Assembly (NCBI GenBank): GCA_913056365.1
Contig: CAJXLT010000001.1
Location: 992,001 to 1,056,000, forward strand
DNA: 64,000 nucleotides
Source: an uncultured Paenibacillaceae bacterium
GTDB lineage: Bacteria > Bacillota > Bacilli > Paenibacillales > K13
Reading direction: 5' to 3'
Part shown: positions 8,946-18,134 of the stretch, in pieces
How positions within the stretch are numbered: the stretch's first letter is position 1
Layout: each line of letters begins with the position of its first letter
Notes under the pieces: generated by a model
Databases searched by the model: none
The model's input: the letters and a program-made list of their open reading frames with translations, nothing else
What the model was told of the DNA's origin: nothing
Position numbers and translations under genes: made by a program

Positions 8946-9920
8946 GTGATTCTTACTTTTTTATATGCAATTGGTATCATCGCAGTCGGGCTTGCGTTGG
9001 GGAAACTATTGCGATTGCGGTGCAAGGATGAGCAGGCCATTGCAACGATGCAGAAATACTTGAGTTTTACGACGAAATTCGTCATAATCGGTCTGAGTCC
9101 GATCATCATTATCGGTGCGTTCTGGAACGTGCAATTGGAAGAGGTTCGTCTCATTCTGCTGCCGATACTAGGGGTTACAGCACTTGTGCTAGGCGGTATT
9201 CTTGGCATTGTCTTCGCTAAGCTGCGCAAGCTGGACCGCCCGCAGACAGGTGCTATGTTCGTATCTGGCTCCTTCACGAACGTCGGCAGCTTCGGCACGT
9301 TGTTCTGCTATGTATTTCTCGGGGAAGCCAGCATCGTCTTCGCAGCCATGTATCGGTTGTTCGAGGAGTTCGTCTATTATTTGATCGGTTTCCCTATTGC
9401 TAAGTTATACGGCCAACAAGTTCGCAGTAACGGGAGCCGCAAGGACATGTTTCGAAAGTTAGTGACGGATCCGTTCATTATGGCTTCGTTCTGCGCAATC
9501 TTATTCGGCGGACTGTTGAATGCAGCTCCCATAGACAGACCGGCGTTCTATAGCTCGATCATTGACATATTGGTACCGCTCACAACCTTGCTGCTGGTAG
9601 TGCCGATCGGCTTCAATATGAAGGTGAAGGCTGTGCGAGGATACTTGAAGGAGTGCTTGGCCGTATCATCGATCAAGTTCATTCTTGTGCCAGTGATCAT
9701 TACTTCACTCGCCCTATTGCTCGGTATGGGTCAAGTGTATGACGGGCTAGTCTTGAAGGTAATCATAATCATGTCAGCAATGCCGCCGGCATTTATTTCG
9801 CTAATACCGCCACAGTTATATAAGCTGGATCAAGATTTGGCGAACTCAAGCTGGCTGTTAAACACCGCACTATTGCTTATTGTTTTGCCTGTGTTGTACT
9901 TAATTGTAGGAAATTTATGA
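8946..9920 (+). CDS. AEC (auxin efflux carrier) family transporter
   Basis: This 324-residue membrane protein has about ten hydrophobic helices in two halves, with the family's discontinuous-helix region around GSFTNVGSFGTLFCYVFLG. In bacteria this family exports or exchanges small organic acids such as malate; the substrate here is unknown. Start GTG 8946 is chosen because AAAGGGGAG lies a few bases upstream and the first helix begins at once. The next gene is 101 bp away on the same strand. No terminator was seen between them. Confidence 0.85.
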   Translation: MILTFLYAIGIIAVGLALGKLLRLRCKDEQAIATMQKYLSFTTKFVIIGLSPIIIIGAFWNVQLEEVRLILLPILGVTALVLGGILGIVFAKLRKLDRPQTGAMFVSGSFTNVGSFGTLFCYVFLGEASIVFAAMYRLFEEFVYYLIGFPIAKLYGQQVRSNGSRKDMFRKLVTDPFIMASFCAILFGGLLNAAPIDRPAFYSSIIDILVPLTTLLLVVPIGFNMKVKAVRGYLKECLAVSSIKFILVPVIITSLALLLGMGQVYDGLVLKVIIIMSAMPPAFISLIPPQLYKLDQDLANSSWLLNTALLLIVLPVLYLIVGNL

Positions 9921-10021
9921 GGGAAATGATACACTTGCTCCCGTCCCAAGCATCTAAAAAACTTGTACAAGCTCTGCAAAGCGATTATGATTAGAGCAGA
10001 AAAACAACATGGAGGTACGAA

Positions 10022-10765
10022 ATGGAACTGTCGTTACTATTGGAATATGGCTGGATATTACTAATCCTTATTTTGCTAGAGGGGTTGCTGTCCGCAGATA
10101 ATGCGCTTGTGCTGGCTGTGATGGCGAAGCACTTGCCAGAGCATCAGCAGAAGAAAGCGATTAATCTCGGTTTGATGATGGCGTTCGTGTTCCGCATCGG
10201 GGCTATCTTCATCATTTCGTTTCTCTTCCACGTGTGGCAGGTACAAGCGCTTGGCGCCGCATACTTGATGTTCATCGCACTCAAGCATCTGTTTAGCAAA
10301 CACGAGGAGAAACAAGAGAAGAAAGGCAAGAGCTATCGGATGACAGTCGTACAGATCGCCTTCGCCGATATTGCCTTTGCGATTGATTCGATTTTGGCTG
10401 CAGTCGCGCTCGTCCTTGCCTTGCCAGATACACCGATAGGCGCTATCGGCGGAATGGATGGAGCGAAGTTCATCGTCATTGTCATTGGTGCTATTGCTGG
10501 CTTGATTGTCATCAAATTCGCTGCAGGCTTCTTCGTTAAACTGCTGACGCAGCGGCCAAGTCTCGAAACAGCAGCCATGCTTCTCGTCGGCTGGGTAGGT
10601 GTGAAGCTGCTTATGCATACTTTGGCGCATCCAGCTGTACATATTATCTCCCACGATTTCGTGGAAGGAGCAGTCTGGCAGACAATTTTCTGGTCTGGTA
10701 TGCTGATCATCGCACTTGGCGGCTGGTTCTTATCCAAGGACAAGCAGCAGGAGAGAGCTCATTAA
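10022..10765 (+). CDS. TerC family integral membrane protein (YkoY/YceF-like)
   Basis: This 247-residue membrane protein has the TerC signature ELSADNALVLAVM in the variant LEGLLSADNALVLAVMAKHLP at the N-terminus, and a second half with FADIAFAIDSILAAVA. The acidic residues within these membrane segments are the expected metal-coordinating positions. Bacillus relatives (YceF, YkoY) have been implicated in manganese export during metalation of secreted enzymes; that role is inferred. No yybP-ykoY manganese riboswitch was found in the 101 bp upstream. ATG 10022 follows GGAGG with good spacing. Confidence 0.88.
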   Translation: MELSLLLEYGWILLILILLEGLLSADNALVLAVMAKHLPEHQQKKAINLGLMMAFVFRIGAIFIISFLFHVWQVQALGAAYLMFIALKHLFSKHEEKQEKKGKSYRMTVVQIAFADIAFAIDSILAAVALVLALPDTPIGAIGGMDGAKFIVIVIGAIAGLIVIKFAAGFFVKLLTQRPSLETAAMLLVGWVGVKLLMHTLAHPAVHIISHDFVEGAVWQTIFWSGMLIIALGGWFLSKDKQQERAH

Positions 10766-10796
10766 TTGTTGATCTAGCGATTTTATATATTTTTTT

Positions 10797-10887
10797 ACAA
10801 ACCGTTCGCAGTCCGCTGTGTAACGGTTTGTTGCATGATGAACAACAATCGTTCGCAGCCTCGGCTGTGTAACGGTTTGTTGCATGA
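10797..10887 (+). repeat. Two tandem copies of a 37-bp hairpin-forming repeat
   Basis: The block CGTTCGCAGTCCGCTGTGTAACGGTTTGTTGCATGA (10803-10838) recurs almost unchanged at 10850-10887. In the first copy ACAAACCGTT (10797-10806) and AACGGTTTGT (10822-10831) form perfect 10-bp arms; the left arm of the second copy is imperfect. A T-run precedes rather than follows the first hairpin, so it is not a classic terminator for the TerC gene. It sits between the TerC gene and the GMC oxidoreductase gene. Confidence 0.85.
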
Positions 10888-11038
10888 CTGTGAAAAATGC
10901 CGTCATAAATCCATAAGAATTTCCATTGTTGCAGCGATCGTTCGTTGTTATGCTGGAGTCAATACAGCAATACTTGCCCTCTTCATCATGCTCACATCGA
11001 TGGTGAAACAAAAAACGTGGATTAAGGAGAGGAAGGGA

Positions 11039-13162
11039 ATGACACAAACGAAAGATTGGAATGAACATGTAGCAATTTTGAAAGCGGTTGCCGACCGCAT
11101 GATCCCTGGTGACGAATGGCCGTCTGCTACAGACGAGGGTGTCCTAGCCTATTTGGAACGCCGCGCTCTCGCGGATATGGATGCATGGACGGAATTGCTT
11201 GCTCCGGGACTACGCGCCTTGGATCAGGAAGCGACGGCACGTCATAAGCGTCAATATGCTGATTTGACTGCTCGCGAGCAGGATGAGCTGCTGCAAGATA
11301 TAGAGCAAGATCGTATGAAGGATTGGCCAGTCTCGGCTCGCCAGTTCTTCGACACATTCTTGAGCTTAGTAACAGAAGGTTATTACGGCAGCCCCGAATC
11401 TGGTGAGAAGCAGTCACGAAAATCTTGGGAGATGATCGGATACCGTCCTGGCACCGCAGATGGAACTGTACACCCAGTGAAGGAACGTGAATTACAGCAG
11501 CGAACGCTTGACGAGCTGCAAGACCAATATGATGCGGTCATTGTAGGCGCTGGTGCAGGCGGCTCCGTTGCGGCGGCAGTGTTAGCTGAGTCTGGAATGC
11601 GTGTGCTCGTAGTCGAACGGGGAAGCTGGCTGCGTTACAATGAGATTCCTAATGACCACTTGCGCAATCACCGTCTGAGCAAATACGGGCATAATACGGG
11701 ACCAGAGCTGGAAGGACACCCTCGTACCATTGTGCAAGGTGACGCTGATGAGCGTATCACTTCACCATTCGAAGGCGACTACCACAACAATGCGATGACG
11801 GTTGGCGGAGGAACCCGCGTATACGGCGCGCAAGCATGGCGCTTCCTACCCGATGACTTCCGCATGGCATCACGGTACGGCATACCGGAGGGCAGCTCGC
11901 TGAGTGATTGGCCGATTCACTATGATGATCTGGAGCCTTATTATGAACGCGCAGAGTGGGAAGTCGGTGTATCCGGCGATAGCGAAGCCCATCCGAATCT
12001 AGGCAAGCGCAATCGTCCTTATCCGATGCCCGCATTATCACGTACATTGGAGGCGGAGCGTCTGGCACAAGGGGCAGCGAAGCTCGGTTGGGACGTCGGG
12101 CCCGTGCCGCTCTTAATCAATTCTGTTGATCGCGACGGTCGTGCGGCATGTGTGCGCTGCGGTGAATGCGTCGGGTTCGCTTGCCCGACGGACAGCAAGA
12201 ACGGCGGGCACAATACGATGCTGGTCCGTGCGATGGCGACCGGCAATTGCGACTTGATCTGCGATACGATGGTAGAGCGCATCGATACCGAGGGCGGCAA
12301 GCGAGCTACTGGCGTAAGGCTTGTGCAGGAAGCAGGCGGTACACTCCAGCGCAGAAGCATCCGAGCGGGACATGTCGTAGTTGCAGCCGGTGCGATTGAG
12401 AGCGCGCGACTGTTCTTGAATTCGGCCAGCGATGCTGAGCCGGAAGGGATCGGCAATCGGTCCGGTCAGGTAGGTCGAAACTTGCAAGGCCACGTCTATT
12501 CCGGCGCTTATGGCTTGTTCGATGATCCTGTTCAGGATGGATTGGGACCAGGCGTGAGTATTGCGACATTCCGATTCAGTCATGGGAACGGCAATGGGAT
12601 TATTGGCGGTGGATTTCTTGCCAATGAATTCACACGTATCCCGCTCGTCCATTGGTACCGTGCATTAGCGCCGGGCACGAAGCGTTGGGGATTAGCCGGG
12701 AAGGAAGCGATGCGCGATACATTCTTGCGGACGAGCCAAATTCAAGGTCCGATCCAGGAGATTCCGACAGGTGAATCGAGGGTACAGCTATCGCCGACTG
12801 TCAAGGATCGCTTCGGACTTCCTGTTGTTCAGCTGTCCGGCAAGGTGCATCCAGAGTCTGTACGCGCAGCCGGATTGTTAGGTGAGCAAGCGGAGGAGTG
12901 GCTGTGGGCATCTGGAGCCAAGCAAGTGTGGCGGACGACCCCGAACAGCGGGCTAAGCGGCGGACAGCATCAGGCAGGCACACTGCGAATGGGCGACGAT
13001 CCGGCGACTTCTGTCACTGATTCTGCGGGTAAGGTGCACGGCTATGACAACCTGTGGGTGTGCGACGGTTCCGTGCATGTAACGAACGGCGGCGTCAATC
13101 CGGTGTTGACTATTCTAGCCTTGGCTTTCCGTACAGCGGAAAATGTTGTGAAGCAGGCATAG
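11039..13162 (+). CDS. GMC oxidoreductase with fused N-terminal gluconate-dehydrogenase-subunit-3-like domain
   Basis: This is a 707-residue flavoenzyme oxidising an alcohol or sugar. Residues about 1-140 resemble the gluconate 2-dehydrogenase subunit 3 family (VADRMIPGDEWPSATD start), normally a separate small subunit. The FAD-binding GAGAGGSVAA motif is near residue 170, and the GMC catalytic pair is visible as His644 (GGQHQAGTLRMG) and Asn687 (GGVNPVL). Cys371, 374, 377 and 382 (CVRCGECVGFAC) sit where related glucose/gluconate dehydrogenases carry Fe-S cluster cysteines. ATG 11039 follows AAGGAGAGG; a longer frame from 10835 runs through the repeat block and is rejected. There is no Tat signal, so it is probably cytosolic. 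Confidence 0.88.
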   Translation: MTQTKDWNEHVAILKAVADRMIPGDEWPSATDEGVLAYLERRALADMDAWTELLAPGLRALDQEATARHKRQYADLTAREQDELLQDIEQDRMKDWPVSARQFFDTFLSLVTEGYYGSPESGEKQSRKSWEMIGYRPGTADGTVHPVKERELQQRTLDELQDQYDAVIVGAGAGGSVAAAVLAESGMRVLVVERGSWLRYNEIPNDHLRNHRLSKYGHNTGPELEGHPRTIVQGDADERITSPFEGDYHNNAMTVGGGTRVYGAQAWRFLPDDFRMASRYGIPEGSSLSDWPIHYDDLEPYYERAEWEVGVSGDSEAHPNLGKRNRPYPMPALSRTLEAERLAQGAAKLGWDVGPVPLLINSVDRDGRAACVRCGECVGFACPTDSKNGGHNTMLVRAMATGNCDLICDTMVERIDTEGGKRATGVRLVQEAGGTLQRRSIRAGHVVVAAGAIESARLFLNSASDAEPEGIGNRSGQVGRNLQGHVYSGAYGLFDDPVQDGLGPGVSIATFRFSHGNGNGIIGGGFLANEFTRIPLVHWYRALAPGTKRWGLAGKEAMRDTFLRTSQIQGPIQEIPTGESRVQLSPTVKDRFGLPVVQLSGKVHPESVRAAGLLGEQAEEWLWASGAKQVWRTTPNSGLSGGQHQAGTLRMGDDPATSVTDSAGKVHGYDNLWVCDGSVHVTNGGVNPVLTILALAFRTAENVVKQA

Positions 13163-13252
13163 AAAAAGGCGGTTCGGGTATTCTGATGAAGGACAGGAAC
13201 AAGAACAAGTCATACTTTTGTTGATGCACGCCATACGTATATGATGGTTACT

Positions 13253-13296
13253 TGAACAAGCAGGTCTCGCAAGTTAACGCGGGGTCTGCTTGTTAT
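13253..13296 (+). terminator. Possible terminator after the GMC oxidoreductase gene
   Basis: AACAAGCAG (13255-13263) and CTGCTTGTT (13286-13294) form perfect 9-bp arms around a 22-base loop. The following sequence is only moderately T-rich, so this is a weak call. Confidence 0.4.
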
Positions 13297-13315
13297 ATTG
13301 TTGCTGTGTTAATAA

Positions 13316-13341
13316 GTGAAAAAGCACTCGTCTTGAGTGCC
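13316..13341 (-). terminator. Terminator of the FixH-like/PepSY transcript
   Basis: Read on the minus strand, GCACTC-aagac-GAGTGC is followed by TTTTTC, just past the end of the FixH-like gene. Confidence 0.75.
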
Positions 13342-13356
13342 TTCTTACGTTTCAAA

Positions 13357-13845
13357 TTAATGATGATGACTATCGGCGGTCGTAATCTCGGATTGGGCTT
13401 GTTCTTGCAAGAGCAACTGATGGACGGCTGCTTCGCCGATGGCAAATTGCTTGGTTGGCATGACATGATACTGTTCTGAGATGACATGGCATCGAATCGT
13501 ATACACCCCTTCCTCCGCAAGGGAGGTGCTCACTGTATAAGTGCCAGATGCGGTAGGGTTACCTGGAAGTCTTACGCTGTCCTGACGCTGATCCACAGGC
13601 CAAATTTCGAATTCCACACGATCAGCACCTTCATAGGGATCGCCGTTCTCATGAACGAGGATCGTAAACAATGCACTTTGATTGACTTCAATCTGTTCGG
13701 GCAGTTGCAGATCAACAGTGAGATGTGGAGACAGGCCATTCTCATCCGTGGAGCTGACATTCGCCGTACACCCGGTTAAGAGGCTGCCAGCCAATAGCAG
13801 CAAGCATAGACGGATTCCATATAGCTTCCTTCTGTTTGCAATCAT
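13357..13845 (-). CDS. FixH/YtkA-like lipoprotein
   Basis: This 162-residue exported lipoprotein has a lipobox LLTGC near residue 26. The mature part is a single immunoglobulin-like beta domain with YtkA/FixH-like features (LTVDLQLPEQIEVNQSALFTI, VEFEIWP, GVYTIRCHV). The protein ends in a histidine cluster (DSHHH) that could bind metal. YtkA/FixH domains are often found near copper and cytochrome oxidase functions; here it is 15 bp after a PepSY membrane protein on the same strand, so the two are probably cotranscribed and work at the outer membrane face. The exact role is unknown. Confidence 0.75.
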   Translation of the reverse strand: MIANRRKLYGIRLCLLLLAGSLLTGCTANVSSTDENGLSPHLTVDLQLPEQIEVNQSALFTILVHENGDPYEGADRVEFEIWPVDQRQDSVRLPGNPTASGTYTVSTSLAEEGVYTIRCHVISEQYHVMPTKQFAIGEAAVHQLLLQEQAQSEITTADSHHH

Positions 13846-13860
13846 TCGTATATATGCCTC

Positions 13861-15282
13861 CTATGCTGAGAACCAGCTTTGTAGTCGTCGTATTCTTCGA
13901 ATCACCAGCAGATCCAGGATTAAGATCACCACAATGGACAATCCGACCAACGGCATGAGGGCTCCGAACAAGAGCATGATGAGCAGTACCCCGACTTGTA
14001 TTTTGCGAGGAATAGATTTGCCTGGGACACCCAGCTTTCCTTGCGGTTTTCTCTTCCGCCACATGAAGTAGGAACTAACCGCAATAACAATCAAGCCCAT
14101 GCAGGTCAGAAGCCCTAGAATCTGATTGGCCATGCCGAACAAGCGGCCTTCATGCAGTGCGATTCCCATCGTGATCGCTTTGGCCATTATGCCATAGTCT
14201 GCAAAACGGACATCTGTCAGAACAGCTCCGCTATATTGATCTATGTGTAGGGTAGCATCGCGGCCTGGTTGTTCATGCGCCGTAGAGATCGTATATACAC
14301 CGGTCTGGCCTTGCGGCATGGTGATGGTATACGGCTTAAGCACCTCGTTACGATCAGCGATCGGTATAATGTCCTGAATAGGTAGTCTGACATATCCGCC
14401 ACTCATTGATTGCGGGACAGGGATATTCTCGGCAGCCCAAGGCACGTTCTCCGCCACGTTCTTAGTCAATGTCACGGATTCCGGCTTCCCCAAGAAGCTA
14501 AGAGCATAAGGCGGATAGTTCGTATGCGTGGCATTGGCTATTCGATCAATCTGTCCGCCCAACACACCGGACCACGGCAGCCCGGTCGCAATAAGCACCA
14601 GGATACAGAGCGATAACCAGAATGCCGGTACAGCGTGCAGATCTCGCCAGAACGTGCGGCTGCCGGGCTTGCTCAGCCTGGGCAGTATCGTCCCCATAAT
14701 CGAAGCTTTATTGCGCGGCCACCACAGGTAAAGACCGGTCACGACCAGAATGACTGCCCAGCAGGCTGCAAGCTCCACCAACCGATTCGCCCATGTACCG
14801 CCAATGACGAGCTGGCTGTGCAATTTCTTGAAGAAGGCGGAGAAGGTCTCATCGCTGTTCATGATCCCCTTGATAGTACCGGTATACGGATCGGCATGCA
14901 TGGTCGTGGCTGCGTGATCCCGAACGGCTGACAATGTGACAGTCGATTTCGGATCATCCGATAATGTAATGGCGGTTATGGATGTACCAGGATAGGCACG
15001 CTCTGTCTTCGCTATTAGTTCATCCGCAGACATTGGCTGAGAGCCAACTGACGAAACGGTTAGCATGTCCTTGTACAGCATGCCTTCAATTTGCGGCTTG
15101 AACAAATAGACAGAACCGCTGAAGGCGAGGATAATTAGAAAAGGGGCGAAGATAAGTCCGGCATAGAAATGCCATCTCCATACGGATTGGTACAATGTCG
15201 GGAGGATGCGGTTCGCGGGAGGTTTTTTCGTTTCAGATAAAGTAGCATTGTGCTTTGCCTGTTCAGTAGGTGCATGCTGCAT
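13861..15282 (-). CDS. PepSY-associated transmembrane protein
   Basis: This 473-residue membrane protein has four or more transmembrane segments: one near residues 35-60, a pair in the middle (VILVVTGLYLWWPR, LSLCILVLIATGLPWSG) and a C-terminal pair. PepSY-type extracytoplasmic domains lie between them (DELIAKTERAYPG; RDATLHIDQYSGAVL). The LYLWWPR and SGSVYLFKP motifs are typical of the PepSY_TM family that includes the iron-uptake-associated PiuB-type proteins. It is first in a two-gene unit with the FixH-like lipoprotein and divergent from a two-component system that may control it. Metal or haem handling is inferred, not shown. Confidence 0.8.
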   Translation of the reverse strand: MQHAPTEQAKHNATLSETKKPPANRILPTLYQSVWRWHFYAGLIFAPFLIILAFSGSVYLFKPQIEGMLYKDMLTVSSVGSQPMSADELIAKTERAYPGTSITAITLSDDPKSTVTLSAVRDHAATTMHADPYTGTIKGIMNSDETFSAFFKKLHSQLVIGGTWANRLVELAACWAVILVVTGLYLWWPRNKASIMGTILPRLSKPGSRTFWRDLHAVPAFWLSLCILVLIATGLPWSGVLGGQIDRIANATHTNYPPYALSFLGKPESVTLTKNVAENVPWAAENIPVPQSMSGGYVRLPIQDIIPIADRNEVLKPYTITMPQGQTGVYTISTAHEQPGRDATLHIDQYSGAVLTDVRFADYGIMAKAITMGIALHEGRLFGMANQILGLLTCMGLIVIAVSSYFMWRKRKPQGKLGVPGKSIPRKIQVGVLLIMLLFGALMPLVGLSIVVILILDLLVIRRIRRLQSWFSA

Positions 15283-15483
15283 CGTCTAGTCTCAACTCCT
15301 ATTCTCATTACGATTACGCTTGCTTATTATACGTATACAGGACGTTCAGATCATATAGCCCAAAATAGTCAATTTCAACGGAAGTATGTCAAGATTGTGA
15401 GTTTTGTCGCGAGAAAGCAACCTCATGATACAATAAACTGGGCAGACAAGGTCATAGAGGAGAAGATGCCAAGGAGGTTGAAT

Positions 15484-16320
15484 ATGTCCTATAGACAAAT
15501 GAAATGGCTCATACTTATCATTCCTACGCTGACGATCGGAATCTGGGAGTACGTCCGGCATGAATTTCTGCTGCCGTATATCTCTATGGAATTGGGGAAT
15601 TGGCTCGCTCCGCTTATTGTGTTCCTCGTTACCGTCTTATTCCTGACACAGCTGTTCCGGCTTATCGAGCACAATCAAGCGGCATTGAATGAAGCGAAGG
15701 CTGTACAAGCAGCGATGCTGGAGCGTGAGCGTATCGCAAGAGAGCTGCACGACGGAATTGCGCAATCGTTGTTTCTATTGAATGCACAGGTTGATCGCAC
15801 CAGCCGACTGCATGCATCGGCACAACCAGTGGACGATTCGTTGCAGCAATTGAAAGAAAGTGTGCACCGCACGAACACCTATGTCCGGCAAGCGATTGCC
15901 AACTTGCGTTATCCCGCAGATGTCATGTCGATCCCATGGATGCAGAGCTTGACTAGTCTGATCGAGGAGCTGCAACGTGAATCCGAGCTTGCCATCACGA
16001 TCGATTGGCATATTCCAGAGGACGACTTGTCGGCGAAGGAGAAGGTGGAGCTGCTTGCCTCGATCCGTGAGGCGTTGATGAACATTCATAAGCATGCGGA
16101 AGCTCGTCATGTCCGTATCTATGCTTGCGAGCTAGAAGAGGGGTCATGGGAGGTCAAGATTACGGATGACGGCAAAGGCTTCGACATGCGATCCGGTGTG
16201 AGCCAGAACCAATATGGCATTCGGATGATGGAGGATCGAGCAGTGATGATGGGGTGGACTTTCCGTATCGAGCGCATTCATCACGAAACAGCGGTATGCA
16301 TAAGAAAAGGAGGAGCATAG
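15484..16320 (+). CDS. Sensor histidine kinase, NarL/DegS (HisKA_3) type
   Basis: This 278-residue kinase has two N-terminal membrane helices (about residues 7-23 and 38-58) enclosing only a short extracytoplasmic loop. A HisKA_3 domain follows with phospho-acceptor His89 in ARELHDGIAQSLF, then an HATPase domain with the N-box (REALMNIHKHAEA) and G-box (DDGKGFD). The small loop suggests sensing within the membrane or through partner proteins. ATG 15484 follows AAGGAGG; a longer frame from 15250 has no ribosome site. The stop is immediately followed by the response regulator ATG. It is divergent from the PepSY gene. Confidence 0.93.
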   Translation: MSYRQMKWLILIIPTLTIGIWEYVRHEFLLPYISMELGNWLAPLIVFLVTVLFLTQLFRLIEHNQAALNEAKAVQAAMLERERIARELHDGIAQSLFLLNAQVDRTSRLHASAQPVDDSLQQLKESVHRTNTYVRQAIANLRYPADVMSIPWMQSLTSLIEELQRESELAITIDWHIPEDDLSAKEKVELLASIREALMNIHKHAEARHVRIYACELEEGSWEVKITDDGKGFDMRSGVSQNQYGIRMMEDRAVMMGWTFRIERIHHETAVCIRKGGA

Positions 16321-16971
16321 ATGAGCGAACAGCATTATCGTGTACTCGTCATTGACGATAGCGAACAAGCAAGAGAAGCGATCCGTATGATTCTGAGCAG
16401 CAGCTCAACCTTCGAGGTAGTGGCAGAAGGTGCATCAGGCGAGGAAGCGCTTGTCCTCACCGAGCAGTGGATGCCTGATGTTATCTTAATGGACATCCAG
16501 ATGCCGGGCATGGGAGGACTGGAAGCGACGAAGCAGGTGAAGGACCGCTATCCGTACGTCAAGATCGTCATGGTGACGGTATCCGATGATATCGCGCACC
16601 TGTTCGATGCACTGAAGAGAGGAGCGCAAGGCTATCTGTTGAAGAACCTGCAGCCGGATTCCTGGCATGAATATTTGAAGGCGATCTGCGATGATGAAGC
16701 GCCGATGTCGAGGGAGCTGGCGTTCCGCATTCTGAAGGAATTCACTTCTGTTGACAAGAACAGCGATTCGATCACAAGTCCATTGACGGCGAGAGAACAA
16801 GAGATTCTTAACCATGTGGCGAAGGGCCTATCCAATCGAGAAATATCGACCGCATTGCAAATTTCCGAGAATACGGTGAAGAATCATCTGAAGAATATCT
16901 TGCACAAGCTCCATCTGGACAACCGCGTTCAGCTCGCCCGCTATGCGTATGAACATGGGTGGATGGGCTAA
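16321..16971 (+). CDS. LuxR/NarL-type response regulator
   Basis: This 216-residue protein has a receiver domain (about 1-125) with the phosphorylated Asp58 in VILMDIQMPG, the conserved Thr/Ser and Lys positions (VTVSDD, LLKN), and a C-terminal LuxR helix-turn-helix (about 150-212, LTAREQEILNHVAKGLSNREIS). It starts at the base after the kinase stop codon, with AAAGGAGGAG inside the kinase end, so the two are translationally coupled partners. The target genes are not shown; the divergent PepSY/FixH-like pair is the nearest candidate. Confidence 0.95.
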   Translation: MSEQHYRVLVIDDSEQAREAIRMILSSSSTFEVVAEGASGEEALVLTEQWMPDVILMDIQMPGMGGLEATKQVKDRYPYVKIVMVTVSDDIAHLFDALKRGAQGYLLKNLQPDSWHEYLKAICDDEAPMSRELAFRILKEFTSVDKNSDSITSPLTAREQEILNHVAKGLSNREISTALQISENTVKNHLKNILHKLHLDNRVQLARYAYEHGWMG

Positions 16972-16981
16972 GCTGCTGTGC

Positions 16982-17929
16982 TCACACTCTCATCGGCGCA
17001 TGATTCAGCTCGGACTTCTCAACCTGAATCGTCGTATGCTTGATCTTGTACCGTTCCTCTATAATATGAATAGCCTCTTGCAGAATCACCTGACTGTCCT
17101 TGTCATCCTCGATGAGTAGGTGACAGCTTAATGAATCCAGTCCGGAAGTAATCGTCCATACGTGAAGGTCGTGCACATCGCGAACTCCTACAATCTGCAT
17201 CAAAGACCGTTCGACTTCATCTGCATCAATCGTCGCAGGTGTTCCTTCCATCAGAATATGAACCGCTTGCTTCATAACACTCCACGCACTTCTTAGGATT
17301 AGCAAGGCCACGATCACACTTATGATCGGGTCTGCCGTATACCATCCCCATATATACATAATGGCTCCAGCTACAATCGCCCCAACCGATCCGAGCGCAT
17401 CACCGATAACATGCAAGTAGGCGCTGCGGACGTTGACATTCCCCTTCACATCACTCGTTCTCATAAGTGCCCAGACGCTGGCGATGTTCGCCAATAAGCC
17501 AATGCCGGCAATGAGCATCATCGAGCCGCTCGCTACAGTAGGCGGCGAAAGTAGTCGCTCATAAGCTTCATACACGATGAAACCGGCGATGAGGAACAAG
17601 GTTGCCCCATTGAATAATGCCGCTAAGATTTCGAATCGATAGAAGCCGTACGTCTTATTAGGGGAAGCAGGCTTCATGGCGAACCACATCGCTACCAAAC
17701 TTAATGCCAGCGATCCCGCATCGCTAAGCATATGACCAGAATCGGCAAGCAATGCCAAGCTATTCGTGATTAATCCGCCTACGAATTCAAGCACCATGAT
17801 GCCCGACGTAATAATGAGTGCTATGGCAAGTCCTTTTTTATTATTGGGGCCATGCGCGTGCGCGTGGCCATGATGATGACCGTGATGGTGATGATCGTCT
17901 CCGTGGTCATGATGGGTATGTGAATGCAT
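16982..17929 (-). CDS. Cation diffusion facilitator, CzcD-like
   Basis: This 315-residue metal/proton antiporter of the cytoplasmic membrane has a His-rich N-terminus (HSHTHHDHGDDHHHHGHHHG), six helices and a cytosolic C-terminal domain. The zinc-type transport sites are visible as ALLADSGHMLSDAG in TM2 and HVIGDALGSVGA in TM5 (HxxxD). It is expected to export Zn2+, Co2+ or Cd2+. ATG 17929 is preferred over the GTG five codons upstream because GAGGAG sits 8 bp before it. A palindrome resembling ArsR/SmtB-family operators lies 22 bp upstream of the start. Confidence 0.93.
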   Translation of the reverse strand: MHSHTHHDHGDDHHHHGHHHGHAHAHGPNNKKGLAIALIITSGIMVLEFVGGLITNSLALLADSGHMLSDAGSLALSLVAMWFAMKPASPNKTYGFYRFEILAALFNGATLFLIAGFIVYEAYERLLSPPTVASGSMMLIAGIGLLANIASVWALMRTSDVKGNVNVRSAYLHVIGDALGSVGAIVAGAIMYIWGWYTADPIISVIVALLILRSAWSVMKQAVHILMEGTPATIDADEVERSLMQIVGVRDVHDLHVWTITSGLDSLSCHLLIEDDKDSQVILQEAIHIIEERYKIKHTTIQVEKSELNHAPMRV

Positions 17930-17951
17930 CGAATCACTCCTCACTCTCTAT

Positions 17952-17971
17952 ATATGAGCATTTATTCATAT
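17952..17971 (-). promoter_or_regulatory. Candidate ArsR/SmtB (CzrA-type) operator upstream of czcD-like gene
   Basis: ATATGAGCA-TT-TATTCATAT is an imperfect 9-2-9 inverted repeat that closely fits the 12-2-12 operator style of zinc- and cadmium-sensing ArsR-family repressors (TGAACA..TGTTCA). It lies just upstream of the CDF gene start. The cognate regulator is not certain. Confidence 0.5.
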
Positions 17972-18134
17972 ATTATATTCCTTTTCCGTTCATGTCAAAT
18001 ATAGAGTTGGATCGGATGATGTGCATTAGCACTCACCATTCAATCAATCTAGACAATGGTGTCGATACTTTCATGTTTTCAGGGCATTCGATTCATACTA
18101 AGAACAGCCTTGACGACGGAAAGGGGATTCATGC

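Noticed and set aside
9921-10021. yybP-ykoY manganese riboswitch before the TerC gene
   Set aside because: The 101 bp contain no recognisable conserved loops of that riboswitch.
10835-11038. Longer N-terminus of the GMC oxidoreductase
   Set aside because: It would be encoded by the hairpin repeat region, and AAGGAGAGG fits ATG 11039.
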